NCBI RefSeq assembly: GCF_007197885.1
Contig: NZ_VKKG01000001.1
Span: forward strand, 972,463 to 1,036,462
Origin: Tessaracoccus rhinocerotis
Lineage (GTDB): Bacteria > Actinomycetota > Actinomycetes > Propionibacteriales > Propionibacteriaceae
Reading direction: 5' to 3'
Length of the DNA: 64,000 nt
Part shown: positions 57,887-64,000 of the stretch, one piece after another
How the letters are laid out: the number at the start of each line of letters is the position of its first letter
Position numbering within the stretch: the stretch's first letter is position 1
Made by a program: the position numbers and the translations under genes
Notes under the pieces: model-generated
Told to the model about the DNA's origin: nothing
Database searches by the model: none
Seen by the model: only the letters and a program-made list of their open reading frames with translations

Positions 57887-58702
57887 TCAGGAGAACCAGA
57901 GCTTGCTGCCCGACGGCTCGGGCGAGGGTTCGGCGTCGGCGTCGGTGAACGGTTCGGCGTCGCTGATCCAGTTGCGCACGTCCCTGCCGTCCAACCAGCG
58001 GTACCCGAAGGGCAGCTTCCCGGACTCGCGGCGGATGCCGCCCAGGTCGGGGCGCGTGGTGGAGCCGACCAGGAGCAGGTTCCCGAACCGTTTCCCCTTG
58101 TGGACCGGGGCCTCGGCGCCCACGATGACGTGGCGCCAGCGCTCGGCGATGCCTGCGGCGACGCGCTTGGCCCACCGGAACGGGGCCCTGTCCGTGACGT
58201 TGGTGATGACCAACTCGGGGCCCCGGCCGATGCGGCGGATGTCGTCCAGCGCCTGGGCGGTGACCAGTTCGCCGGGCACTTGCGAGCCGTCGAAGGCGTC
58301 AAGGATGACTGCGTCGGCGTAGGCGTCCGGCATGGCGGTCAGGCCGCTGCGGCCGTCGACGTCGCGCACCTTGATGCCCGAGCGTGGGGGCAGCGGGAGC
58401 TTGCGGCGGACCTCGGCGGTGAGCTCGACGTCCGGCTCGCACACGATCTGCGCGGTTCCCGGGCGGCGGTGGGCCACCCAGCGCGGCACCGACATCCCCG
58501 CGCCGCCGATGTGGATGATCCGGAGTCGGTCGTCGGGCGGCAGGTCGAGGATGGTGTGGTCCAGCACCATCGCGATGTGCTGCACGTACTCGAACGCGAG
58601 GAAGTCCGGACGCGCGGGATCCACCCATGACTGCGAGGTGTCGCCGAACCTGACGGCGAAGGCTCCCGGGACGGTGTCGTCGGGGACGAGGCGGTCGGGC
58701 AT
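57887..58702 (-). CDS. Spermidine synthase-like methyltransferase-fold protein
   Basis: A 271-residue protein with the Rossmann-type core of polyamine aminopropyltransferases: LDFAFEYVQH-like start (FLAFEYVQHIAMVLD), cofactor motif IIHIGGAGMSVPRWV, VCEPDVELTAEVR, then DADAVILDAFDGSQVP (with the acidic active-site region) and IVGAEAPVHKGKRFGNLLLV. The spermidine-specific residues are only partly conserved. It has no membrane segment, unlike the fused type, and may use another substrate. Confidence 0.7.
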   Translation of the reverse strand: MPDRLVPDDTVPGAFAVRFGDTSQSWVDPARPDFLAFEYVQHIAMVLDHTILDLPPDDRLRIIHIGGAGMSVPRWVAHRRPGTAQIVCEPDVELTAEVRRKLPLPPRSGIKVRDVDGRSGLTAMPDAYADAVILDAFDGSQVPGELVTAQALDDIRRIGRGPELVITNVTDRAPFRWAKRVAAGIAERWRHVIVGAEAPVHKGKRFGNLLLVGSTTRPDLGGIRRESGKLPFGYRWLDGRDVRNWISDAEPFTDADAEPSPEPSGSKLWFS

Positions 58703-58829
58703 GGCCGAAGACTACCGTCGCGGTGAAGCAGTGGCCACGTACCCATTGCCGCCGCCCATTGCCCGGCGTAGCGTGAAACGCAAGATCCGGGGTCCGCCGT
58801 GGATCCCGCCTCAACGAGGAGGAATGACT

Positions 58830-59825
58830 GTGAAGCTATTGCGTACCGTCATGGCGATCCTGGCCACCGCCGCCACCATGCTCACTCTCGGTGCCGTGAA
58901 CACCGCCCGGGCCGACGTCTACACCCAGCCCGGCGGTCACGCCGTCAACGGTCGTCTCTGGCAGACCGAGTGCAGCATGTACTCCAGCACCGTCGTGCGC
59001 TGCCGCACCGACATCTGGGCCACGCAGGTCAAGTACCAGGGCGGCCACTACGTCCGCGTCACGGACTGGGCCTTCAACAACCTCACCTACCTGCCGTCAC
59101 CCCGGGGACAGTGGGCGAACAACCCGCTCGGGAAGACCGGGACCTGGACTGCCACCGACGGTCGCCAGTGGCGCACGGTCTGTGACACCCCCGAGACCGG
59201 CTCCAACGCCTGCCGCAGCTACGTGATGGCACGCGTGGCATCCGCGACGGCGACGCCGTCGGGCTGGTCCTACTCGGTTGAGTCCAAGTGGGTCTTCAAC
59301 AACATCGTGGTGTTCTCGACGGCGTCGCGGCCACCGGTGCACGACGTGCCGCCGAGCGTCCTGGAGACTGCGAAGCTCAGCCACGGCGGATTCGGGCCGC
59401 TGGCGGTCGGGGCGAGCCTGGTCGACCTCGCGCGACTCGGATACGTCGAGCACAACACCTCCGACGTGTGTGACTACTACGAGGTCTCCGACGAGGTGGC
59501 AGACCTCGGCCTGGCCATCGTCGCCAACGGCCACACGCTGGACGTCCTGATCGCCACCACGGCGGCGGTGGAGACCACCCTCGGGGTGAAGGTCGGCCAG
59601 ACCTACACCCAGGCCAACACGGCGTACTCCGCCGGCGGCTACACGTGGGAGCACGAGACCAAGGACGGCTACCAGCCCGTCTACGTCTACAAGGTGGTCA
59701 ACGGCACCAGGGAGATGCTGTTCCTCGACGACTTCGAGGCCACCTCCCTGCCGGACTCCAACACACCGATCGGGATGATCATCGTGCGGCAGGCGTCCAA
59801 CACCCTGATGTGGGACGGCTGCTGA
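58830..59825 (+). CDS. Small secreted protein: WVFNN module plus unknown domain
   Basis: A 331-residue secreted protein. A signal peptide (about 1-28) ends N-T-A-R-A. The 130-residue WVFNN module follows directly (about 30-165): GRLWQTECSMYSSTVVRCRT, WAFNNLTYLP, NPLGKTGTWTATDGRQW, then KWVFNNIVVF. After a short linker, a second domain (about 175-331) starts with LSHGGFGPLAVGASLVDLAR, a pattern seen in other actinobacterial secreted domains (G-x-G-P-L-x-x-G). The GTG at 58830 lies seven bases after GAGGAGG; an ATG at 58824 in the same frame is too close to it. It shows that the module can be N-terminal. Confidence 0.75.
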   Translation: MKLLRTVMAILATAATMLTLGAVNTARADVYTQPGGHAVNGRLWQTECSMYSSTVVRCRTDIWATQVKYQGGHYVRVTDWAFNNLTYLPSPRGQWANNPLGKTGTWTATDGRQWRTVCDTPETGSNACRSYVMARVASATATPSGWSYSVESKWVFNNIVVFSTASRPPVHDVPPSVLETAKLSHGGFGPLAVGASLVDLARLGYVEHNTSDVCDYYEVSDEVADLGLAIVANGHTLDVLIATTAAVETTLGVKVGQTYTQANTAYSAGGYTWEHETKDGYQPVYVYKVVNGTREMLFLDDFEATSLPDSNTPIGMIIVRQASNTLMWDGC

Positions 59826-59832
59826 GCCCGTG

Positions 59833-60120
59833 GCCCACCCCGCTGGTCGAGTAGCTCGCCCAGCGAGCGTGTCGAGACCTAACGAAGCCCCAGAAGGTCT
59901 CGACACGGGCGCCGGGCGCCCTACTCGACCAACGCCTGAACGGAGGAGATGCCCGACCAACGGTGGAGCGGCCCACCCCGCTGGTCGAGTAGCTCGCCCC
60001 GCGACGTGTCGAGACCTAACGAAGCCCCAGAAGGTCTCGACACGGGCGCCGGGCGCCCTACTCGACCAACGCCTGAACGGCCGAGCCCTCGGTGGTCGAG
60101 TACCTCGACCACCGCTCAAC
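59833..60120. repeat. REP-like cluster with a 108-bp direct duplication
   Basis: Two almost identical copies of about 108 bp (59833-59942 and 59972-60080), each holding one element GGTCGAGTAGCTCGCCC ... GTGTCGAGACC, the spacer TAACGAAGCCCCAGAA, and one inverted element GGTCTCGACACGGGCGCCGG ... CTACTCGACCAACG. A partial third element follows (60091-60120). The cluster fills the 305-bp gap between the secreted protein and the convergent asparaginase gene, and I see nothing else there. Confidence 0.9.
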
Positions 60121-60130
60121 GGTCGACGAT

Positions 60131-61081
60131 TCAAGCCACCCCGACGACGTGGCCGACCACCTCGGAGTGGCCGGTCACCGGGGCCGCCACCAGGTCACCG
60201 AGCTGGTCCGCGGTCGCAGCGCCACAACGCAGTAGCAGGGCCGCCAGCACCACGCCGGCGGCCCTGTCCCCGCCGTCGGCGATCTTCACCGCCACGCCGC
60301 GACCGTCCGGGAGTCCCGCCGCGAACACGCCGTCGGCACCGCTCTTGGCGATCAGTCCCGGGACCCGCTGCATGAACTGGGTGGTGCGCCGCCCGCTGCC
60401 GGCGAGCAGTTCGGGATTGGCGCGCACGGCGTCGGCCACCCGGAACTGCAGCCCGGAGCGGGCACCGGCGATCCGTCCGTAGGTCCGCGCCAGACCGGCG
60501 ATGGCGAACGCGTACACGGGCACGCCGCAGCCGTCGACGCCGATGGCCGAAACCTGCTCGTCGGCCAGGTCGTGGGTGGTCTCCCGCACGAGTCGTTGGA
60601 ACGGGTGCGCGGGGTCGTCGTAGGAGCCGAGCTCCCACCCACCGGCGACGGTGCCTGCGAGCATCACGGCGTGGTTGCCGGAGCAGCCCTGGGCGATGCT
60701 CTCGGGCCCCCGACCGCTGCGGATCCACTCGGCCGCTGCGGAGGGGTCGCCGGGCAGGCCGGGGACGTTGCGCAGGGCCGACTCGTCGAGGCCGACGGCG
60801 TCCAGCGCGTCGCGGGTGGCCTGCAGGTGCGCCGGCGCGCCCATGTGCGAGGCGCAGCCGATGGCCAGTGCCGGGGCTGACGGGGCGGCGCCGGCCCGCA
60901 GCGCCGCGACGGCGTGGATCGGCTTGTTGGCCGAGCGGGGGAAGACCTGGGTGGCAGGGTCCCCGAGGGCGAACTCGACGGTGCCGTCGGGCGCGGTGAC
61001 CACCCCCAGTCCGTGGTGCAAGGACTCGAGGAAGCCGCTGCGGATGACGTGCGCGACTACCGGCGCGGCTGCAAGGCTCAT
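60131..61081 (-). CDS. Asparaginase II-family protein
   Basis: A 316-residue protein. Conserved blocks of the L-asparaginase II family (related to the Rhizobium thermolabile enzyme) are VFPRSANKPIHAVAAL, IGCASHMGAPAHL, NCSGNHA-like CSGNHAVML and IGVDGCGVPVYAFAI, then SGADGVFAAGLPDGRGVAVK. It hydrolyses L-asparagine to aspartate and ammonia. No signal peptide. It is convergent with the secreted protein and divergent from the MATE gene. Confidence 0.87.
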   Translation of the reverse strand: MSLAAAPVVAHVIRSGFLESLHHGLGVVTAPDGTVEFALGDPATQVFPRSANKPIHAVAALRAGAAPSAPALAIGCASHMGAPAHLQATRDALDAVGLDESALRNVPGLPGDPSAAAEWIRSGRGPESIAQGCSGNHAVMLAGTVAGGWELGSYDDPAHPFQRLVRETTHDLADEQVSAIGVDGCGVPVYAFAIAGLARTYGRIAGARSGLQFRVADAVRANPELLAGSGRRTTQFMQRVPGLIAKSGADGVFAAGLPDGRGVAVKIADGGDRAAGVVLAALLLRCGAATADQLGDLVAAPVTGHSEVVGHVVGVA

Positions 61082-61154
61082 CCCCGCAGGCTAGCGCGGG
61101 CGGGAATCGTCGGGTGAGCCTAGACTCGTCGCCGTCGAGCGGATACGGAGCGTG

Positions 61155-62474
61155 ATGGGAACCAAGGGGCTGAACCGGAGGATTCTGGCGTTGGCCGTAC
61201 CCGCGTTCGCGGCCCTGGTGGCCCAGCCGCTGTTCCTGCTCGCCGACACCGCCATCGTCGGACGGCTCGGCACCCTTCCGTTGGCGGGACTGGGTGCGGG
61301 CGCCACCATCACCTCGACCGTCGTCGGTCTCGCGATCTTCCTGGCCTACGGCTCGACGGCGGTGGTCTCGCGGCAGCTCGGGGGCGGCAACCGACGCCGC
61401 GCGCTCGAGTTGGGCGTGCAGGCCATGTGGCTTGCGCTCGCGCTGGCTGTCGCCGTCGGGTGGCTGGTGTGGTTGGCCGCTCCCCAACTCGTGGGCTGGC
61501 TGGGCGCCACCGGCGAGGTGCACGGCCACGCCGTCGCGTACGCGCGGTGGTCGCTGCCCGGATTGCCGGGGATGCTGCTGATGCTGGCCGCCACCGGGAC
61601 GCTGCGCGGTCTCGCGGACGCCAGGACCCCGCTCGTGCTCGCGGTGTCCGCCGCCGGGATCAACGTCGTCCTCGACCTCGTGTTCGTGTTCGGGCTGCAC
61701 ATGGGCGTGGCGGGATCGGGCTTCGCCACCGCCGTCGCCGAGACCCTGATGGGCACGACCGCGGCGCTCGTCGTCGCCCGGGGCGCGCGCCGGGAGGGTG
61801 CCTCGCTGCGGCCGAGCCTCGCCGGGATGAGATCCAGCCTGAAGGTCGGGGCGCCGCTGCTGATGCGAACACTGACGCTGCGGCTCGCGTTGGTGCTGAC
61901 CACGTGGGTGGCCGCCAACAAGGGGGCGGTCGCCCTCGCGGGCCACCAGGTCACCTACAACGTGTGGGGCTTCCTCTCCTACGCCCTCGACGCGCTCGGG
62001 ATCGCCGGACAGACGCTGATCGGGATGGCGCTCGGCGCCGGCGACGTCGACGAGGCCCGCGCCGTCACCCGTCGGATGCTGTGGTGGTCGCTGGGCGCCG
62101 GGGTGGCGCTGGGTCTGCTGACGATCCTCGCCCGGCAGCCGATCGCCGCGCTGTTCAGCCCCGAGGTCGAGGTTCGCAACGCCGTCGCCGCGTCTCTGGT
62201 GGTGGTCGGCGCCACCCTCACGCTCACCGCGTACGTGTGCCTGATGGACGGCGTCCTGATCGGCGCCGGCGACGGGCCGTTCCTGGCCCGGGCAGGGGTG
62301 TTCACGCTCGTGGTCTACGCACCGCTGGCTGTGCTGGTCGCGTTCGTCGGCCCCGACGGCGGCGCCGGCCTGGCGTGGCTGTGGGTCGCCTACGGCGTCG
62401 CGTTCATGGGCGCCCGGGCGCTGACGCTGTGGCTGCGGCAGCGCGGGGGCGCGTGGCTGGTCACCGGGGCCTGA
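61155..62474 (+). CDS. MATE-family efflux transporter (DinF-like)
   Basis: A 439-residue membrane protein with about 12 helices in two similar halves. MATE features include LAVPAFAALVAQPLFLLADT, VSRQLGGGNRRRALELG in the first half and YALDALGIAGQTLIGMALGA in the second. Such transporters export drugs or metabolites by sodium or proton antiport. A GTG three bases upstream is an alternative start. The substrate is unknown. Confidence 0.88.
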   Translation: MGTKGLNRRILALAVPAFAALVAQPLFLLADTAIVGRLGTLPLAGLGAGATITSTVVGLAIFLAYGSTAVVSRQLGGGNRRRALELGVQAMWLALALAVAVGWLVWLAAPQLVGWLGATGEVHGHAVAYARWSLPGLPGMLLMLAATGTLRGLADARTPLVLAVSAAGINVVLDLVFVFGLHMGVAGSGFATAVAETLMGTTAALVVARGARREGASLRPSLAGMRSSLKVGAPLLMRTLTLRLALVLTTWVAANKGAVALAGHQVTYNVWGFLSYALDALGIAGQTLIGMALGAGDVDEARAVTRRMLWWSLGAGVALGLLTILARQPIAALFSPEVEVRNAVAASLVVVGATLTLTAYVCLMDGVLIGAGDGPFLARAGVFTLVVYAPLAVLVAFVGPDGGAGLAWLWVAYGVAFMGARALTLWLRQRGGAWLVTGA

Positions 62475-62504
62475 GAACCCGACCCCGGGTGGCGCCGGAG
62501 CGCC

Positions 62505-63263
62505 CTACCTGACCGGGGAGATCACAAGCTCGTTGACACAGACATGGCGGGGTTGGTCGATGACCATTCCCACGGCCGCAGCGACGTCCTTCGGGGTCAA
62601 CATGGTCTTGCGCGCCTCGGCACCGGGAACGTTCGGACGCATCTCCAGGAACTCGGAGTCGATGTCACCGGGCACAACCGCCGTCGCCCGGATCCCTGAG
62701 CGGCCCTCCGTGGAGTTGATGTGCTCTGGGAGGGTGCTCATCCCCTTCTTGCTGGCGCTGTAGACGACGCCGGCATCCGGCGCGTGCTGCCAGGCGGAGA
62801 GCGACGATACGTAGATCAGCGTGCCCTTCCCGATTCCGCGCATCCCGGGGAGGACGAGGGAGGTGGCTGTTGTGGGGGCAATCAGGTTGGTGGCGTACAC
62901 CTGCTGGGATTCGACCGGGTCCATGTCGGCCCAGTACCTGCGCGGGGTGTTCAGGCCAGCTGCAAAGACAAGGACTTCAACCTCGCCGATGTCTGCCACG
63001 ATCGCCGCATGCACGGCCTCCATCGCGGTTGCATCAGTCACGTCCAACGGGTGTGGGACCAACCTCCCGCTCCCCGGCGCTGCGCCGGCCGCTTGGACCT
63101 CACGCAGGGTCTGCTCAAGTCGATCGGCTCGCCGCCCGGAAAGAGCTACCGCGTAGCCCCGCCTGTGGAGCTCGTGGACGAGCGCGGCGCCAACCCCGCT
63201 CCCGGCGCCGATCACCCACGCCGCCGGTGGCCTCGAATCGGTGACCTCGTGTGCAGCACTCAT
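62505..63263 (-). CDS. Short-chain dehydrogenase
   Basis: A 252-residue SDR: cofactor motif GAGSGVGAALVHEL, ALSGRRADRL, the N-A-G position reads A-A-G-L-N, catalytic Ser in VSSLSA and the Y-S-A-S-K motif (VYSASKKGMS). VVPGDIDSEFL follows. The ATG at 63263 has GTGAGGAACC before it; an ATG at 63288 and much longer upstream frame are less likely. It is divergent from a second SDR with repeated boxes between them. Substrate unknown. Confidence 0.85.
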   Translation of the reverse strand: MSAAHEVTDSRPPAAWVIGAGSGVGAALVHELHRRGYAVALSGRRADRLEQTLREVQAAGAAPGSGRLVPHPLDVTDATAMEAVHAAIVADIGEVEVLVFAAGLNTPRRYWADMDPVESQQVYATNLIAPTTATSLVLPGMRGIGKGTLIYVSSLSAWQHAPDAGVVYSASKKGMSTLPEHINSTEGRSGIRATAVVPGDIDSEFLEMRPNVPGAEARKTMLTPKDVAAAVGMVIDQPRHVCVNELVISPVR

Positions 63264-63288
63264 CTGGTTCCTCACTTCGCCCGACATG

Positions 63289-63313
63289 TTAGTATCATTA
63301 ATCAGCTTAGTAT
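63289..63313. promoter_or_regulatory. Repeated TTAGTAT boxes between divergent SDR genes
   Basis: TTAGTAT at 63289-63295 and 63307-63313, starts 18 bp apart, in an AT-rich patch unlike its GC-rich surroundings. The second box could also be a -10 sequence for the plus-strand SDR. A shared regulator binding site is possible. Confidence 0.45.
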
Positions 63314-63333
63314 GCTTCGGCGCGGAGGCGATC

Positions 63334-64000
63334 ATGGAACTTGGACTGAATGGGCGTGTGGCAGTTGTCACGGGGGCCAGCCGTGGGATCGGCACGGCAA
63401 TCCTCCGCTCCCTGCGTGACGAGGGGGCAACGGTGGTCAACCTCGACATCCGCAGCCCCGGGTCAGGCCGCGTGGGAGATCTCGATCTCACGTGTGACGT
63501 CACCTCCCCCAGCGAAGTCGAGTCTGCAGTCTCCGAGATCGACGACACCTACGGACGCATTGACGTCCTCGTGAACAACGCCGGCATCATGGTCGAGGCC
63601 CCCGCCGAGTCGATCGAGATGGCCGTATGGCGACGCGTCTTCGAGGTCAACGTCGAGGGCGTCCTGAACATGTGTCAAGCCGTGGCCCCGATCATGAAAC
63701 GGCAAGCCTGGGGACGGATCGTGAACGCGGCTTCATTCGCCGCGATCGTGCCTTCCGTCGGGTCCTCCGCATACGCGGCATCGAAAGCTGCGGTCGTCCA
63801 GTTGAGTCGGACACTGGCCAGCGAACTGGGGCCTTGGGGCATCACGGTCAATTCCTACGCACCCGGAATGGTTCCCACCGAGATGAACGGCTTCGAGGGC
63901 CTGGCTCCGGCCATGCGGGACGCGAAACTCGACCAGCTCGCGATCCGCCGGTGGGGCACCCCCGAGGAGGTGGCCCAGGCGGTCACCTTCCTGGCCAGTG
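63334..64000 (+). CDS. FabG-like short-chain dehydrogenase, 3' end outside window
   Basis: At least 222 residues are visible before the window ends. Motifs are complete: TGASRGIGTAIL at the N-terminus, CDVTSPSEV, VNNAGIM, catalytic Ser in NAASFAA, S-A-Y-A-A-S-K, and SYAPGMVPTEM. WGTPEEVAQAVTFLAS at the end is the usual C-terminal block, so only about 25 residues are missing. The ATG at 63334 follows GCGGAGGCG. Codon use is slightly less GC-rich than in neighbours. It is divergent from the other SDR. Confidence 0.85.
   Translation, partial: MELGLNGRVAVVTGASRGIGTAILRSLRDEGATVVNLDIRSPGSGRVGDLDLTCDVTSPSEVESAVSEIDDTYGRIDVLVNNAGIMVEAPAESIEMAVWRRVFEVNVEGVLNMCQAVAPIMKRQAWGRIVNAASFAAIVPSVGSSAYAASKAAVVQLSRTLASELGPWGITVNSYAPGMVPTEMNGFEGLAPAMRDAKLDQLAIRRWGTPEEVAQAVTFLAS

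Overview
The window is GC-rich, gene-dense actinobacterial chromosome. Four SigE-family ECF sigma factors, a GlbO-type haemoglobin, an NrtR-nadABC block, a class E sortase and a single-chain biotin-dependent acyl-CoA carboxylase suggest a member of the Propionibacteriales, probably Propionibacteriaceae. That placement is inferred from gene content, not from a marker gene. I see no rRNA, tRNA, CRISPR array, insertion sequence or prophage.

Layout. 1-3.1 kb: a partial cell-wall adhesin and the wreck of a secreted modular protein, with a second small fragment of the same C-terminal module beside it. 3.1-11.9 kb: a six-gene minus-strand operon of DeoR regulator, E2, E3, fused E1 (a complete 2-oxoacid dehydrogenase), PHP hydrolase and SrlD-like dehydrogenase, with DeoR-type repeats at its head and a long hairpin at its end. 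Its substrate cannot be read from the sequence. 12.0-13.3 kb: a TetR regulator and a P-loop kinase. 13.3-18.4 kb and 24.7-28.3 kb: two copies of the same unusual arrangement, sigma, membrane protein, membrane protein, sigma, all on the minus strand. The membrane proteins share a repeated ectodomain that I do not recognise. Between them lie nrtR-nadABC, a PAP2 phosphatase and an epimerase-like protein. 28.4-31.9 kb: glbO, lipoate ligase, a HEAT-repeat protein and a PadR/HAAS-membrane-protein pair with a leaderless promoter and an overlapping operator. 31.9-37.4 kb: the single-chain carboxylase. 37.6-46.8 kb: a pterin dehydratase and a seven-gene L-fucose-type operon (ABC importer, isomerase, kinase, LacI regulator, mutarotase) with twin LacI operators at its head. 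47.0-49.8 kb: a small type VII polymorphic-toxin cassette. 50.0-53.1 kb: a secreted subtilisin. 53.3-57.7 kb: housekeeping genes (fba, an SpoU methyltransferase, lemA, pyrE, a sortase with an abnormal active site). 57.9-64.0 kb: a spermidine-synthase-like protein, a small secreted protein, an asparaginase, a MATE exporter and two divergent short-chain dehydrogenases.

Two themes link distant parts. A secreted module of two tandem halves, each with two Cys and a W-V-F-N-N motif, ends the subtilisin, the broken glycosidase-like gene and forms the front of a small secreted protein. I found no family name for it. A palindromic intergenic repeat (arms GGTCGAGTAG and CGTGTCGAGACC) sits at six gene boundaries, like a REP/BIME family.

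Functional links: the lipoate ligase could lipoylate the E2 protein; nadABC with NrtR is a self-contained NAD supply unit; the fucose-type operon can import, isomerise and phosphorylate its sugar, but no fuculose-phosphate aldolase is present in the window.
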